DNA of 40,632 nt from Pseudonocardiales bacterium (GTDB lineage: Bacteria; Actinomycetota; Actinomycetes; Mycobacteriales; QHCD01). The translations under genes and the position numbers were made by a program. Shown here piece after piece: positions 23,475 through 32,526 of this stretch. The DNA lies in assembly GCA_003244255.1 (NCBI GenBank), contig QHCD01000037.1, positions 48,215 to 88,846 of the forward strand. The letters run 5' to 3'. Within the stretch, counting starts at the first letter, position 1. Each line of letters begins with the position of its first letter. The notes under the pieces are model-generated. The model was given only the letters and a program-made list of their open reading frames with translations, did not search any database and had not been told where the DNA came from.

Positions 23475-24367
23475 GTCGTCCGGGCGGCGGAATCCAGCCA
23501 ACGGTCCACGACGTCGCGGAGTCCACCGGCCGAGAGTCGTCGTCCGGCGGCCGTCGGGGTGAGGCCGAGCTTCCAGGCGACGATGTCGAATTCACCGATC
23601 AGCGCGAACCACGCCACTGCCTGCTCGGCACTCGCGTCGAATGTCCGCACGGCGCGATAGCCGGTGAGCCACGCCCGCCAGTACTCCGGATCGGACTGCT
23701 GTGCCCAGGCGAATACTCCGCCGGGCTCCGCCGCCCGCCAGCTCACCCGGGCACTGTCGAAGTCGAACACGGTCATCGAGTTCTCCTCGACATGCACGTT
23801 GTCCAGCGTGAGGTCGTTGTGGCAGATCCCGCGGTCCAGCACCCCACCCCGCAGGTGCTCGCCGAGCTGGCGGGCAAGGGCCGCGACGTCGTCGTAGCGC
23901 CCGATCTCGCTCAGCTCGGTACGCATCAGCGCCAGGGGTCGGTCGATGAGGGTGGCGGCCGAGTGCCCTTGGCGCGGCGTCGGCTGCTGCGGGAACGAGT
24001 CGGCGGCGGCGTGGATCGCGGCGGCCGCCCCGCCGAGCAGCTCGTAGGTGGCGACGCTCGGAGACGGCTTGATCCCGGGCGCCCACGAGGTGAGGGCGGT
24101 CAGTCGCTCGACGCCGTCGATGGTGAGTCGCCGCGGTTCGGGACACGAGGGGTGCACGACGGGTGCGCCGAGCGCGGCGAGATGCCTGGTCAGGTCAAGC
24201 TCCCACTGCACGTCCTCGACCGAGCGGACTCCCTGGCGATACAGCTTCAGCGCAAACCGCTGCGTGCCGGACTCGACGCGCATCACGTCGTGAACGAGGT
24301 GATGGATGAGCTCGCAGCCGTCGACCACGACGCCGTACCGCTCCAGGATCTGCTCGTCGAGGCGCAC
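23471..24367 (-). CDS. APH-family phosphotransferase (aminoglycoside/choline-kinase fold)
   Basis: A 298-residue small-molecule kinase fold. Lys41 in FALKLY is the ATP lysine; ICHNDLTLDNV (about 181-191) is the catalytic Brenner loop, and VFDFDSA (about 200-206) the metal site. This group includes homoserine/stress-response kinases and antibiotic phosphotransferases; nothing shows the substrate, so resistance should not be assumed. GTG 24367 is the likely start, though the ribosome site is weak. Divergent from a secreted-protein pseudogene across a 275-bp gap with no other feature seen. Confidence 0.8.
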   Translation of the reverse strand: MRLDEQILERYGVVVDGCELIHHLVHDVMRVESGTQRFALKLYRQGVRSVEDVQWELDLTRHLAALGAPVVHPSCPEPRRLTIDGVERLTALTSWAPGIKPSPSVATYELLGGAAAAIHAAADSFPQQPTPRQGHSAATLIDRPLALMRTELSEIGRYDDVAALARQLGEHLRGGVLDRGICHNDLTLDNVHVEENSMTVFDFDSARVSWRAAEPGGVFAWAQQSDPEYWRAWLTGYRAVRTFDASAEQAVAWFALIGEFDIVAWKLGLTPTAAGRRLSAGGLRDVVDRWLDSAARTT

Positions 24368-24642
24368 CCGCGCAGCGTCCCTCAGTCCGAGTCGGCAGGC
24401 CAGCCGATTCGGGTCGACCGGTCGCCGCGGGTGACCGCTTCGGATAGCACGATGGCAAGGATTTCAGCCGACTGATGCCCCCAACGTCTGTACGCCGCGC
24501 GGCGTAGTGGCTACAGTCCGGAGGCACTGCCCGCGGCAACCCATCGTCGTGTCGCCGCATCCACCCCACGTCTGCCCGTGTTCCTCCCGAACCTCGCATT
24601 GGGTTGCTCCGCATGGCCCCGTTGCCCCACGGGGAGACTGCC

Positions 24643-25427
24643 GTGAACGTCGCCGAGTCACGCCTGTCCGCTCGATGCCACCCCCGGCCACCACGACGGC
24701 TTGCCGCACTCGTCGGCGCGGTCGCACTCGTCATGGGCTCGACGCTCTGGTACTCAGCGCCGTCCGGCGCGGCCGAGCGCACCCATCCGCACGGCAGCTC
24801 CGACGGCACCCTGCACGTTCAGGTCGAACGCGACTACCTCGGCACCGGCGTGTACGACAGCGGCATCGACGTCGCCCAGGCGGGCATCGACGTCACGGTC
24901 TCCGACCCAGGCGGCGCCTCGGTGTCCGGAACGTCGGACGCCACCGGGACGATCACCGTCGACACGAGTTCGCCGTCGGGGGGCGCGTACCGCGTGGTCG
25001 GCTCGATCCCGACGCCGTACTCGAACTACTTGCGCCCGGCACCCGCTTCGACCGGTGCGGGGCACTTCTCCTCGATGACCTCGTTCGTCGACGTCAGCAA
25101 CGGCAACGACGTGACGTTGACGCTGGGGGTGTGGGACCCGGCCGACTGGGCGCAGGCCAACCCGAACCTCGCGGTTCCCGTCCAGAACGCGCCCGCCAGC
25201 GGCGCGCGCTGGTGCAGTATCCCTACACGTCCCGGGGGGACCCGGCGCCCAGCGTCACCGATACGCAGGCACAGGTCGGTGCGACCTACGGCGTCGCGTA
25301 CGACAAGATCCGGCAGCGGATCTTCCAGGGCACGTTCGCCAAGCGGCACACGGTGTATGGCCCGGACGGTGCGGGCGCGATCTACGTCGTCCCCGCCGAC
25401 GCCCCGCCCGCGCCCAGCAGGTCGCCG
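24643..25427 (+). pseudogene. Secreted SdrD-like surface protein, frameshifted and 3'-truncated
   Basis: GTG 24643 follows GGGGAG. A signal peptide (RRLAALVGAVALVMGSTLWY) leads into an SdrD-B-like domain (GTLHVQVERDYLGTGVYDSG, GIDVTVSDPGGASVSG, PTPYSNYLRPAPAS). Near 25204-25210 (GGCGCGCGCT) the frame is lost by one base. The other frame resumes the family sequence: ALVQYPYTSRGDPAPSVTDT, then TYGVAYDKIRQRIFQGTF and YGPDGAGAIYVVPADAP. It ends near 25427 where related proteins continue for several hundred residues; the FtsX gene on the other strand ends at 25450. A decayed gene cut off at its 3' side. Confidence 0.75.
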
Positions 25428-25449
25428 CGCCGTGGTGGGCTTGACCCGG

Positions 25450-28077
25450 TCACAGGTCGCGCAGCTGGCGCAGCTCAACGCGGGACGCGAGCCGGCCGAA
25501 CGCGGCCAGTACCAGCATGCTGGTGATGAGCACGGCGGCAGTCAGCGCGGCGAGGTAGGTTCCGGGCACCGTCGCGCTCGAGGGCGGCGGATCGAAGATC
25601 CCGGTGAGTACCTTGACCAGCAGGTAGGAGATGACGGCTCCGATTGCCGCCCCGCCGAGCAGGCCGGCGGTCAGCAGCGCGCGGGCCTCGGCGGCGAGGA
25701 AGCGGCGACGCTGGCGGTGGCTGGCACCGAGCGCTGCGAGCAGTACCAGCGCTCGGCGGCGTTCGGTGATTCCCAGGGCAAGGGCCAGCCCGGAGCAGGC
25801 CAGCGCCAACACCACGCCGAAGCCGAGCTCCAGCCGCGACAGCCCGGCCAGGTCGGTTGCCGCGAGGCCGGACGCGGAGGCGACAGTACGCCGGGCGCTG
25901 GCGATGTCGGTGATCTGGGCGCCGTCGGTGATCCGGTGGCGCAGCGCGGTGGCCGTGCGGGCGGGGTCACTCGAGCGGATCAGGAAGGTGCCGACGGCGT
26001 TCGAGCGGGTCGTCTTGGTGAGGTAGGCCGCGTTCGCGATGATGAAGCTGTCCTTCGGTGCCGTGGGAAACTCGGTGACCAACCCGACGACGTGGAAGGG
26101 CACCGTCCGGTAGCGGTGATCGGCGCCGGTCTGCAACCGCAGCCGTACCAGGTCACCGGGGCGCAGCTGGTAGTCCTTGATGGTCTCGGCGGAGAGCAGG
26201 ACGCCGTCGGGGGTGCTCGCCAGGCCGTGCAGCGCCGCGTGGATGGTGCTTCCCGGCACGAACGCGTCGCGCAGCGGCGCCACCCGGCCGATCTGGTCCG
26301 GCCGGATGCCGTACAGGTCCTGCAGGTCCGGGCCGACGTAGCCGAGCCGGTGCTGGAGCGGTTCGACCGCCTGGACGCCGGGGATGCCTCGCAGCGCTGC
26401 GGCACCGCCCGGCCCGACCATCGCTCCGGGTGGTTCGGTGACGGCGACGTCGGCGCCGACGGTGAGGGCGACGTCCAGCCGCGACTGGGCGTTATAGGTA
26501 GCGGTGAAGATCGCCGTCGAAGCCGCGAGGCCCAGTGCGGCGGCCAGGCCGGTCGCCCCGCGGGAGATGACGTGGCGGCGCCGGCGTACTCCGGCGGCTT
26601 CGAGCTCTGGTGCGCGACCAGGGGTGTTGCGTACCAGCAGCCCGGTGCGCCGGGCCATGACCGCACCGGCGACTCGCCAGATCAGCAGGGCCAGACCCGG
26701 CCAGGCGAGCGCGGGGCCGAGCAGCGCGGCGTAGTTCACCGAGCTGACCGGCACGCCCTCGGGCACGACGACGACCTGGTAGCCGCTGCGGGCGGTGAGG
26801 TAGGTGGCGAAGCCGGCGCCCGCGAGCAGGATGTAGTCCAGCCCGAGCCGCAGCGGCCATGGCCGGTTGGTCGGAAGCGCCCGCATGGCCACCGCAACCT
26901 GCTCGACCCCGCCGGTGCGGCTGGTCCGCGACGCCGGCGCGAGCTGGGTCGCGGCGGCGAGTAGCAGGCCGATCCCGGCCGCGACGGCGGTCCACGGGAT
27001 GGACAGCGTCGAACCGGGCTGGAGCGCAATGCCGATCGCGAGCCTAGCGAGCGGTATGCCGACCGCGATGCCGACCAGGGCCGTCAGCACCGCTTCGGCC
27101 GCGATCAGCCGCAGCAGGGTCGCCGGTGTGGCGCCGCGCAGTCGCAGCAGCGCAACCTCGCGGCGGCGCCGGTCCGCGCGCAGCGCGACCACGAGCGCCG
27201 CCACGACCGCGGCGAGGGCGAGGCCCGGCAGGCCGAGCAGCAAGAAGAGCAGCTGGGCGTAGATGGCGTCCTCGCGGGCGTTGCTCAGGGCCGCGCCGAG
27301 GTTGTCGCCGACCAGCGCGCCGCCCGCCACCGCCACCTCGAAGTGTGCCGCCCGCTCGGTGATCGCCGTCGTCGCCGCCGCCGGGTCGGTCGGCAGGTTG
27401 GCATGGCTGAACCGCACGTGCAGCTGGTGGGTGACCGTGCTGCCCGCGGTGACCGTAGCGAAGAGTGCTGATGGCAGCAGCACAACGTTGTCCGGTGGCG
27501 CGCTGGCGCCGGCGCCCGGTGCCGCGCCGACCACCTGAAAGAACGAGTCGGCCTGCGGGAGGTCAACGACGCCGTCGACGCCGACCTTGGTCCGCCGGCC
27601 GGACGCGCCGTCGATCGTGATCGTGCTGCCCGGGCCGGCGGCGAGGTTTGCGGCCGTCTGCTGTTGCAGCAGAACACCGGTTCGCGCACCGAGCAGATAG
27701 CGGATCTCTCCAGGCACGCGCGCGGCGTAGCCGGGCGGCAGGCTCACCAGCGCCGCCCGCGCGGTCGTACGCTGCCCGCTGGACGACGTCGAGGTCAGGT
27801 TGGCCGGAGACCCCAGGTCGACAGGCAGCAGCGCGGCCACGTCGGGCACCTTGCGCAGCGCGGCGGTCACCGGCACCGGATATGCCTGCGGCGTCACCTG
27901 TACCTGCCAATCGACCGGCACGCCGGCGATGGCTCGATCGGTGAGGCTCGACCGGCTGGTCGTGACGAAGGCGCCGAGCGCGGCGATGAATGCGACCGCG
28001 ACAGCGATGCTGGCCGCGGCCCCGGCGAGCTCGCCGATACGCCGATGGAGTAGCCCGACGAGCCATCGCGGCGTCAT
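25450..28077 (-). CDS. FtsX-like ABC transporter permease (large, two FtsX domains)
   Basis: An 875-residue permease. An N-terminal helix (AAASIAVAVAFIAALGAFVT) is followed by a ~230-residue extracellular domain, a cluster of helices with the cytoplasmic motif RRREVALLRLRGATPATLLR, a second extracellular domain, and a final helix set with RRRALVLLAALGASHRQRRR. This duplicated layout is typical of actinobacterial MacB/LolC-type exporters. It is the last gene of an operon with two ATPases and a lipoprotein; the ATG overlaps the previous stop (ATGA). It likely acts in lipid or lipoprotein extrusion or envelope stress, which is inference. Confidence 0.88.
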   Translation of the reverse strand: MTPRWLVGLLHRRIGELAGAAASIAVAVAFIAALGAFVTTSRSSLTDRAIAGVPVDWQVQVTPQAYPVPVTAALRKVPDVAALLPVDLGSPANLTSTSSSGQRTTARAALVSLPPGYAARVPGEIRYLLGARTGVLLQQQTAANLAAGPGSTITIDGASGRRTKVGVDGVVDLPQADSFFQVVGAAPGAGASAPPDNVVLLPSALFATVTAGSTVTHQLHVRFSHANLPTDPAAATTAITERAAHFEVAVAGGALVGDNLGAALSNAREDAIYAQLLFLLLGLPGLALAAVVAALVVALRADRRRREVALLRLRGATPATLLRLIAAEAVLTALVGIAVGIPLARLAIGIALQPGSTLSIPWTAVAAGIGLLLAAATQLAPASRTSRTGGVEQVAVAMRALPTNRPWPLRLGLDYILLAGAGFATYLTARSGYQVVVVPEGVPVSSVNYAALLGPALAWPGLALLIWRVAGAVMARRTGLLVRNTPGRAPELEAAGVRRRRHVISRGATGLAAALGLAASTAIFTATYNAQSRLDVALTVGADVAVTEPPGAMVGPGGAAALRGIPGVQAVEPLQHRLGYVGPDLQDLYGIRPDQIGRVAPLRDAFVPGSTIHAALHGLASTPDGVLLSAETIKDYQLRPGDLVRLRLQTGADHRYRTVPFHVVGLVTEFPTAPKDSFIIANAAYLTKTTRSNAVGTFLIRSSDPARTATALRHRITDGAQITDIASARRTVASASGLAATDLAGLSRLELGFGVVLALACSGLALALGITERRRALVLLAALGASHRQRRRFLAAEARALLTAGLLGGAAIGAVISYLLVKVLTGIFDPPPSSATVPGTYLAALTAAVLITSMLVLAAFGRLASRVELRQLRDL

Positions 28078-28745
28078 CGTGCGCCGGCCGATCCGCCGAC
28101 GGTGTGGGTCAGCCGACGGTCGCTGAGCTGCGCACGGTCCGCGAGCAGGGACGCCAGCTCGTCGTCGTGGGTGGCGACGACCAGGCCGCCGCCGCGGGAC
28201 CGGACGTCGTCACGGAGCACGGTTAGCACGCGCGCGGCGGTAACGCGGTCCAGGGCACCGGTCGGCTCGTCGGCGAGCACCAGCAAGGGCTCACCGGCGA
28301 GCACCCGGGCGACCGCGACCCGCTGCTGCTGACCGCCGGAGAGCTCGGCCGGCATCGCGTCCCCGATGTCGGCGAGGTCGACCGCGGCCATGGCGATCTG
28401 CGCCGCCGAGATTGCACTGACCTGGTCGGCGCCGCGCAGTCGCAGCGGCAGGGTGACGTTCTCCCGCGCGTTCAGCTCGGGGAGCAGCGAAGGGGCCTGG
28501 AAGACCAGGCCGATCTGGGCGGCCCGCCGCTTCGGATCGGAGTGGAGCCCGGGCCAGCACACCGACCCGGCGCTCGGCGGGACCAGGCCGGCCAACGCCA
28601 GCAGGACGGTCGTCTTTCCCGAGCCCGAGCGGCCGGTCAACGCCAGCTCGGTGCCCCGTGCCACCGACAGATCGACATCGTCGACAACGGCGGTGGGCCC
28701 GAAGCGGATCGACAGCCGCTCCGCCTGCACCAGCGGGGCACTCAC
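28074..28745 (-). CDS. ABC transporter ATPase (MacB/LolD type), second of pair
   Basis: A 223-residue ATPase with Walker A GRSGSGKTT, Q-loop GLVFQAPSLLPELNARENVT, signature LSGGQQQRVAVARVLAG, and Walker B LLVLADEPTGALD. GTG 28745 overlaps the stop of the preceding ATPase, and its own stop overlaps the permease start. Together with the other ATPase it probably forms a heterodimeric motor for the single two-domain permease. Confidence 0.9.
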   Translation of the reverse strand: MSAPLVQAERLSIRFGPTAVVDDVDLSVARGTELALTGRSGSGKTTVLLALAGLVPPSAGSVCWPGLHSDPKRRAAQIGLVFQAPSLLPELNARENVTLPLRLRGADQVSAISAAQIAMAAVDLADIGDAMPAELSGGQQQRVAVARVLAGEPLLVLADEPTGALDRVTAARVLTVLRDDVRSRGGGLVVATHDDELASLLADRAQLSDRRLTHTVGGSAGAR

Positions 28746-29473
28746 CGCTGCCGTCCGTCGACCAACTCGACGATCCGGTCGGCCGCGGCCGCGACGGCAC
28801 GCGAGTGCGTCACGAGCAACGCAACGCCGTCGGCCGGTCGGACCGCCCGCAGTAGGTCCAGGATCGACGCCTCTTCGGAGCTACTGACCTCGGCGGTCGG
28901 CTCGTCGGCGAGCAGCACGGTCGGGCCTCCGGTCAACGCCACCGCGAGACTGGCGCGCGCGGTTTCTCCACCGGACAGCGTCGAGGGCCGCGCCGCTGCC
29001 TGGTTCTCGATGCCCAACCCGGCGAGGAGCTCGTCCGGCGCGAGGACCACCTCGCCAAGACGAGCGGATTGGCGGCGGTCGACCCGCCGTAACGCCGCCG
29101 CCAGCTCGACGTTCGCTCGCACGCTCAGGTGCTCGACCAGGCCACTGCTCTGGGTCAGTACCCCGATCCGCGCCCCCCGCATCCGGGCCTGCACGCCGGG
29201 GCTGCGATGACTGAGCCGCTGCCCGTGCAGCCAGACGCTGCCGCCGTCGGGGTCGTCCAGGCCGGCAAGCAGGTTCAGCAGCGTCGACTTGCCGGATCCG
29301 GACGGCCCAACGACGGCGACCATCTCGCCGGGGGACAGGGTGAGCGAGACGTCCTTGAGCGCCGCCACCTCGCCGTCGCCGCGGCGGTAGAAGCGGTGCA
29401 GCCCCCGCGCCTCCAGTACTGGGCCGCTGCCCGCCACGGGTGCGGCGTGCCGCGCCAGCCTCGTCGTCCTCAC
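28742..29473 (-). CDS. ABC transporter ATPase (MacB/LolD type), first of pair
   Basis: A 243-residue ATPase from GTG 29473, which overlaps the lipoprotein stop (GTGA). Walker A is GPSGSGKST and the signature LSGGETARASLAVAL. After Walker B (VLLADEPT) the usual GALD/GELD D-loop reads AEVS, so the conserved aspartate is missing. This may be an unequal nucleotide-binding pair in which this site is weak or regulatory. The H-loop is in LLVTHSRAVA. Confidence 0.87.
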   Translation of the reverse strand: MRTTRLARHAAPVAGSGPVLEARGLHRFYRRGDGEVAALKDVSLTLSPGEMVAVVGPSGSGKSTLLNLLAGLDDPDGGSVWLHGQRLSHRSPGVQARMRGARIGVLTQSSGLVEHLSVRANVELAAALRRVDRRQSARLGEVVLAPDELLAGLGIENQAAARPSTLSGGETARASLAVALTGGPTVLLADEPTAEVSSSEEASILDLLRAVRPADGVALLVTHSRAVAAAADRIVELVDGRQR

Positions 29474-30183
29474 AGCAACCGCAGGCTCTGCGAGATCTTC
29501 GTGTACGGGTCGACGTTGTCGGACCCGACCGCGCCGTACAGCTCCAGGCTGATCCCGTGGCCGTGGGCGACGATCTCGTAGCGCTGCACCTCGTCGCGGT
29601 ACACCCGCCCGGTGACGGCATTCGGGGCGGAGTTGCGGCGGTAGACCATCAGCACCCCGCGGCCGGCGGGCAAGGTGACGGCCTTCAGGCTGCGCAGCTC
29701 GAACGCAGGCTGGCTGGCCCGCAGTCCCGGCAGCTCGCCGGCCCGCACTGTGCCCGGCGTCGGCACGGCGCCGCCGCTTCGTGGTCCGGCCGTGATCCCG
29801 TTCAGCTTGTCGGTAAACGTGACCGACGCACCGTGGACGGTTGACGCCCATCCCGCGGGGTGCACGAATCGGTACCGCCCGGCCGGGTTGGCATAGCCGA
29901 CGTAGGCGACACCGTCGGGGATGTCCCCCGGCGGGTTGCTCTCGACCGGCGCGGCCGTCGCCGATGGATGCCCGCTAACGGTCGAGGTCGGAGCGTGCGA
30001 GGAGGACGGATTGCCCCGAGTGGTCGGGGTGAGCCGCGAGGACGTCGGTGATCCCGCCGCCACCGACTTCGACGGCCCGTGGCTCGATCCGCTGCAGCCA
30101 CCCAGTGCGATGGTGATCACCGCGACGACGCTCGCGGCGCCGGTAACGTGTCGGCGCGGGCCGCCGGTGGACAGACCTGACAC
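29470..30183 (-). CDS. Lipoprotein of the ABC operon
   Basis: A 237-residue lipoprotein from GTG 30183, fixed by a GAGGAG site. The signal peptide ends in a lipobox (ALGGC), then a Ser/Thr/Pro-rich linker of about 60 residues, then a compact domain starting PDGVAYVGYANPAGRYRFVH and ending DPYTKISQSLRLL, which recalls small lipoproteins that bind hydrophobic ligands (LpqN-like). First gene of a four-gene operon with the ATPases and FtsX permease; probably the extracellular partner of the exporter. Confidence 0.78.
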   Translation of the reverse strand: MSGLSTGGPRRHVTGAASVVAVITIALGGCSGSSHGPSKSVAAGSPTSSRLTPTTRGNPSSSHAPTSTVSGHPSATAAPVESNPPGDIPDGVAYVGYANPAGRYRFVHPAGWASTVHGASVTFTDKLNGITAGPRSGGAVPTPGTVRAGELPGLRASQPAFELRSLKAVTLPAGRGVLMVYRRNSAPNAVTGRVYRDEVQRYEIVAHGHGISLELYGAVGSDNVDPYTKISQSLRLL

Positions 30184-30296
30184 GTTCGCTCCTCTGCAAC
30201 GGGGATGCCAGCGTGCCTCGTGAGACATGTGAGGAAGGTGTATGCGTTAGGGCCGGTTCTCATGGAACTCACATCTGTGTCAGCGACGATGGCGCG

Positions 30297-30995
30297 GTGC
30301 GGATACTCGTTGTCGAGGACAACGTGCGGATGGCGGCGCTGCTGCGTCGCGGCATCGAGGAGGAGGGGTACGCCGTCGACGTGGCCGGCGACGGCACCGA
30401 GGGCATCTGGCTCGGGACCGAGAACCCCTACGACGCGATCGTGCTCGATGTGATGCTGCCGGGTGCGGACGGCTTCGCCGTATGCCGGGCTTTGCGGGCG
30501 GCCGACCGGTGGGCGCCGGTGATTATGCTCACTGCGCGCGACGAGGTCGAGCACCGGATTCGTGGCCTGGACGCCGGCGCGGATGACGACCTGGTCAAGC
30601 CGTTCGCGTTCGCCGAGCTGTCGGCCCGGCTGCGGGCACTGGTACGCCGCGGCGCGCAGGAGCGTCCGTCCGTCCTCGCCGTCGGTGACCTGCGGCTGGA
30701 CCCTGCCAGTCGACGGGCCTTCCGCGACGGGCACGAGCTCGTACTGACCCCCAAGGAGTTCGCGTTACTCGAGCTCTTCTTGCGGCATCCTGACGAGGTG
30801 CTGTCTCGTGGGCGGATCCTCGACCACCTGTGGGACTTTGCGTACGACGCTGGTTCGAACGTCGTCGACCAGTACGTCTCGTACCTGCGTCGCAAGATCG
30901 ACCGCCCGTTCGGTCGCGCGGACCTGCAGACCGTGCGGGGGGCTGGCTACCGGCTGTGCCCGGGTGCCGACCGATCGGGTAACGGTGCCGATTAG
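30297..30995 (+). CDS. OmpR/PhoB-family response regulator
   Basis: A 232-residue regulator. The receiver begins VRILVVEDNVRMAALLRRGI; Asp51 in IVLDVMLPG accepts the phosphate, with Thr79 and Lys101 as switch residues. The usual GADDYLVKPF reads GADDDLVKPF. A winged-helix DNA-binding domain follows (LTPKEFALLELFLRH, VDQYVSYLRRKID). GTG 30297 has no ribosome site, so leaderless translation is likely. It is divergent from the lipoprotein/ABC operon with a 113-bp gap and probably controls it; the kinase gene overlaps its end by 11 bp. Confidence 0.92.
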   Translation: MRILVVEDNVRMAALLRRGIEEEGYAVDVAGDGTEGIWLGTENPYDAIVLDVMLPGADGFAVCRALRAADRWAPVIMLTARDEVEHRIRGLDAGADDDLVKPFAFAELSARLRALVRRGAQERPSVLAVGDLRLDPASRRAFRDGHELVLTPKEFALLELFLRHPDEVLSRGRILDHLWDFAYDAGSNVVDQYVSYLRRKIDRPFGRADLQTVRGAGYRLCPGADRSGNGAD

Positions 30996-32324
30996 GGTCC
31001 GGCTCGCCGGGCTGTTCGCGTTCGGGGCGCTGCTGGTGGCGTTCGTCGGCGGAGCGGTCTTCCTGCACCTGCTCGGCGCCGACCTGCTGCGCTCGATCGA
31101 CCGGTCGCTCTCGGCGGCGAGCGCACCCGTCGTCCAGACCGTCGCAGATACCGGACCCGGTACGCCCGACCTTCCCGACGCTACGGCCTCGGGACCGGGA
31201 GGGATCTTCACCGAGGTGGTAACTCCGCAGGGTGCGGTCGTCAGTTCGTCGTTGACCCGTCCACTGATCGCCGGTGATGTGCTCGCCGGCGCACGACTGC
31301 GGCGGACGCTCACGAGCGTCGGCCGGCTCCGCGTGCTGGCCACGCCGGTCCGGCGGCCCGGCGGGATCTGGGTCGTGATCGCGGCCGACTCGCTCACGCC
31401 CCGGGCGCAGGCGCTGGCCAGAGTGCGGACCGGCCTGATCCTCGCGGCGCCGGTCGTCGTCGTTCTCGGCACGACGGCGGCGTGGTTGCTCGCCGGCGGC
31501 GCGCTACGTCCCGTGGAACGCATGCGCCGCTCGGCCGCCGACATCCGGGCGAACGACTCCACCGGCCGGGTGCCGGTGCCGCGGACAGGTGACGAGCTGG
31601 AGGCTCTCGCCCGCACGCTCAACGACCTACTCGGCCGGCTGCACGCGGCTCTGGAGGTCCGCCGCCGGCTGGTCGCGGACGCGGGGCACGAGTTGCGTGG
31701 TCCGCTCGCGGTCCTGCGGGCCGAGCTGGAGCTGGCCGATCGGCCAGCGCGCAGTCGGCCGAGCTCCTCGACGCCGTGCGGCTGGCCGCGGCCGAGACCC
31801 ATCGACTGTCCCGACTCGCCGACGATCTTCTGTTCCTCGCCCGCAGCGATGCTGGTGCGCTGCTCGTGAGCCCGGTTGACCAAGCCCTGCGGCCAGTACT
31901 GCAGGGTGCAGTCGCGGCGCGGCAACGTCAGGCCAATGAGCGCAACATCGATCTCACGCTGGAGGTCGATCCGCTGCTGCACTGCCGCGTCGACGCCGAC
32001 CGACTGCGACACGCGGTCGACAACCTGCTCGACAACGCACTTCGCCTCACCCCACCCGGCGGTGCGATCGCCGTCGTCGCGGACCCCGCGGACGGCGGGG
32101 TGCTGATCGAGGTCACCGACGACGGCCCGGGCTTTCCGCCGGCGTTCCTGCCGCACGCGGGCGAACCGTTCCGCCGCACCGACGACGCCCGCAGCGATGG
32201 AGCCGGAGGCTCCGGACTCGGCCTCGCGATCGTGCGCGCGGTCGCACAGGCGCACGGTGGCTCGGCCACGGTCGCGAACCACGACCCAAAGGGCGCACTC
32301 GTCGCGGTTCGGCTCCCGAGCTAG
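30985..32324 (+). pseudogene. Sensor histidine kinase, split by a one-base frameshift
   Basis: The first frame (30985-31869) encodes two membrane helices around a ~110-residue extracytoplasmic sensor, a HAMP region (LRPVERMRRSAADIRAN), and the phospho-acceptor His235 in ADAGHELRGPLAVLR. Near 31755-31762 (GCGCGCAG) the frame is lost; the other frame continues QSAELLDAVRLAAAETHRL and carries the ATP-binding domain: NLLDNALRL (N-box), DDGPGFP (G1), and GSGLGLAIVRAVAQAHGG (G2), to 32324. As read, neither piece is a full kinase. Repairing one base gives about 446 residues. Confidence 0.85.
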
Positions 32325-32526
32325 CTCCGCCGGGTTCGTCCGGCATTGCACTGTTGGGCTCGTTGAGGCAGCGGGCCGACGTCACGGCCATGCGACGGGC
32401 AGCTAACGATTGCGTTCAACCGCGGCCCCAGGTCCGAATCCGACCAGCGCCTCAGCTCTTGTCGTGACATACCGGTGCCAGCGGCTCGCACCCGGGCGGG
32501 CCAGATCGCAGTGGAGGGCATCGACG

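Noticed and set aside
25241..26964. Plus-strand frame continuing far past the SdrD-like remnant
   Set aside because: After 25212 it leaves the family sequence and runs antisense to the FtsX permease; only the other frame keeps homology to about 25427.
30765..32351. 528-codon minus-strand frame opposite the two-component genes
   Set aside because: Antisense to the response regulator and kinase; Ser/Arg-rich with no family likeness.
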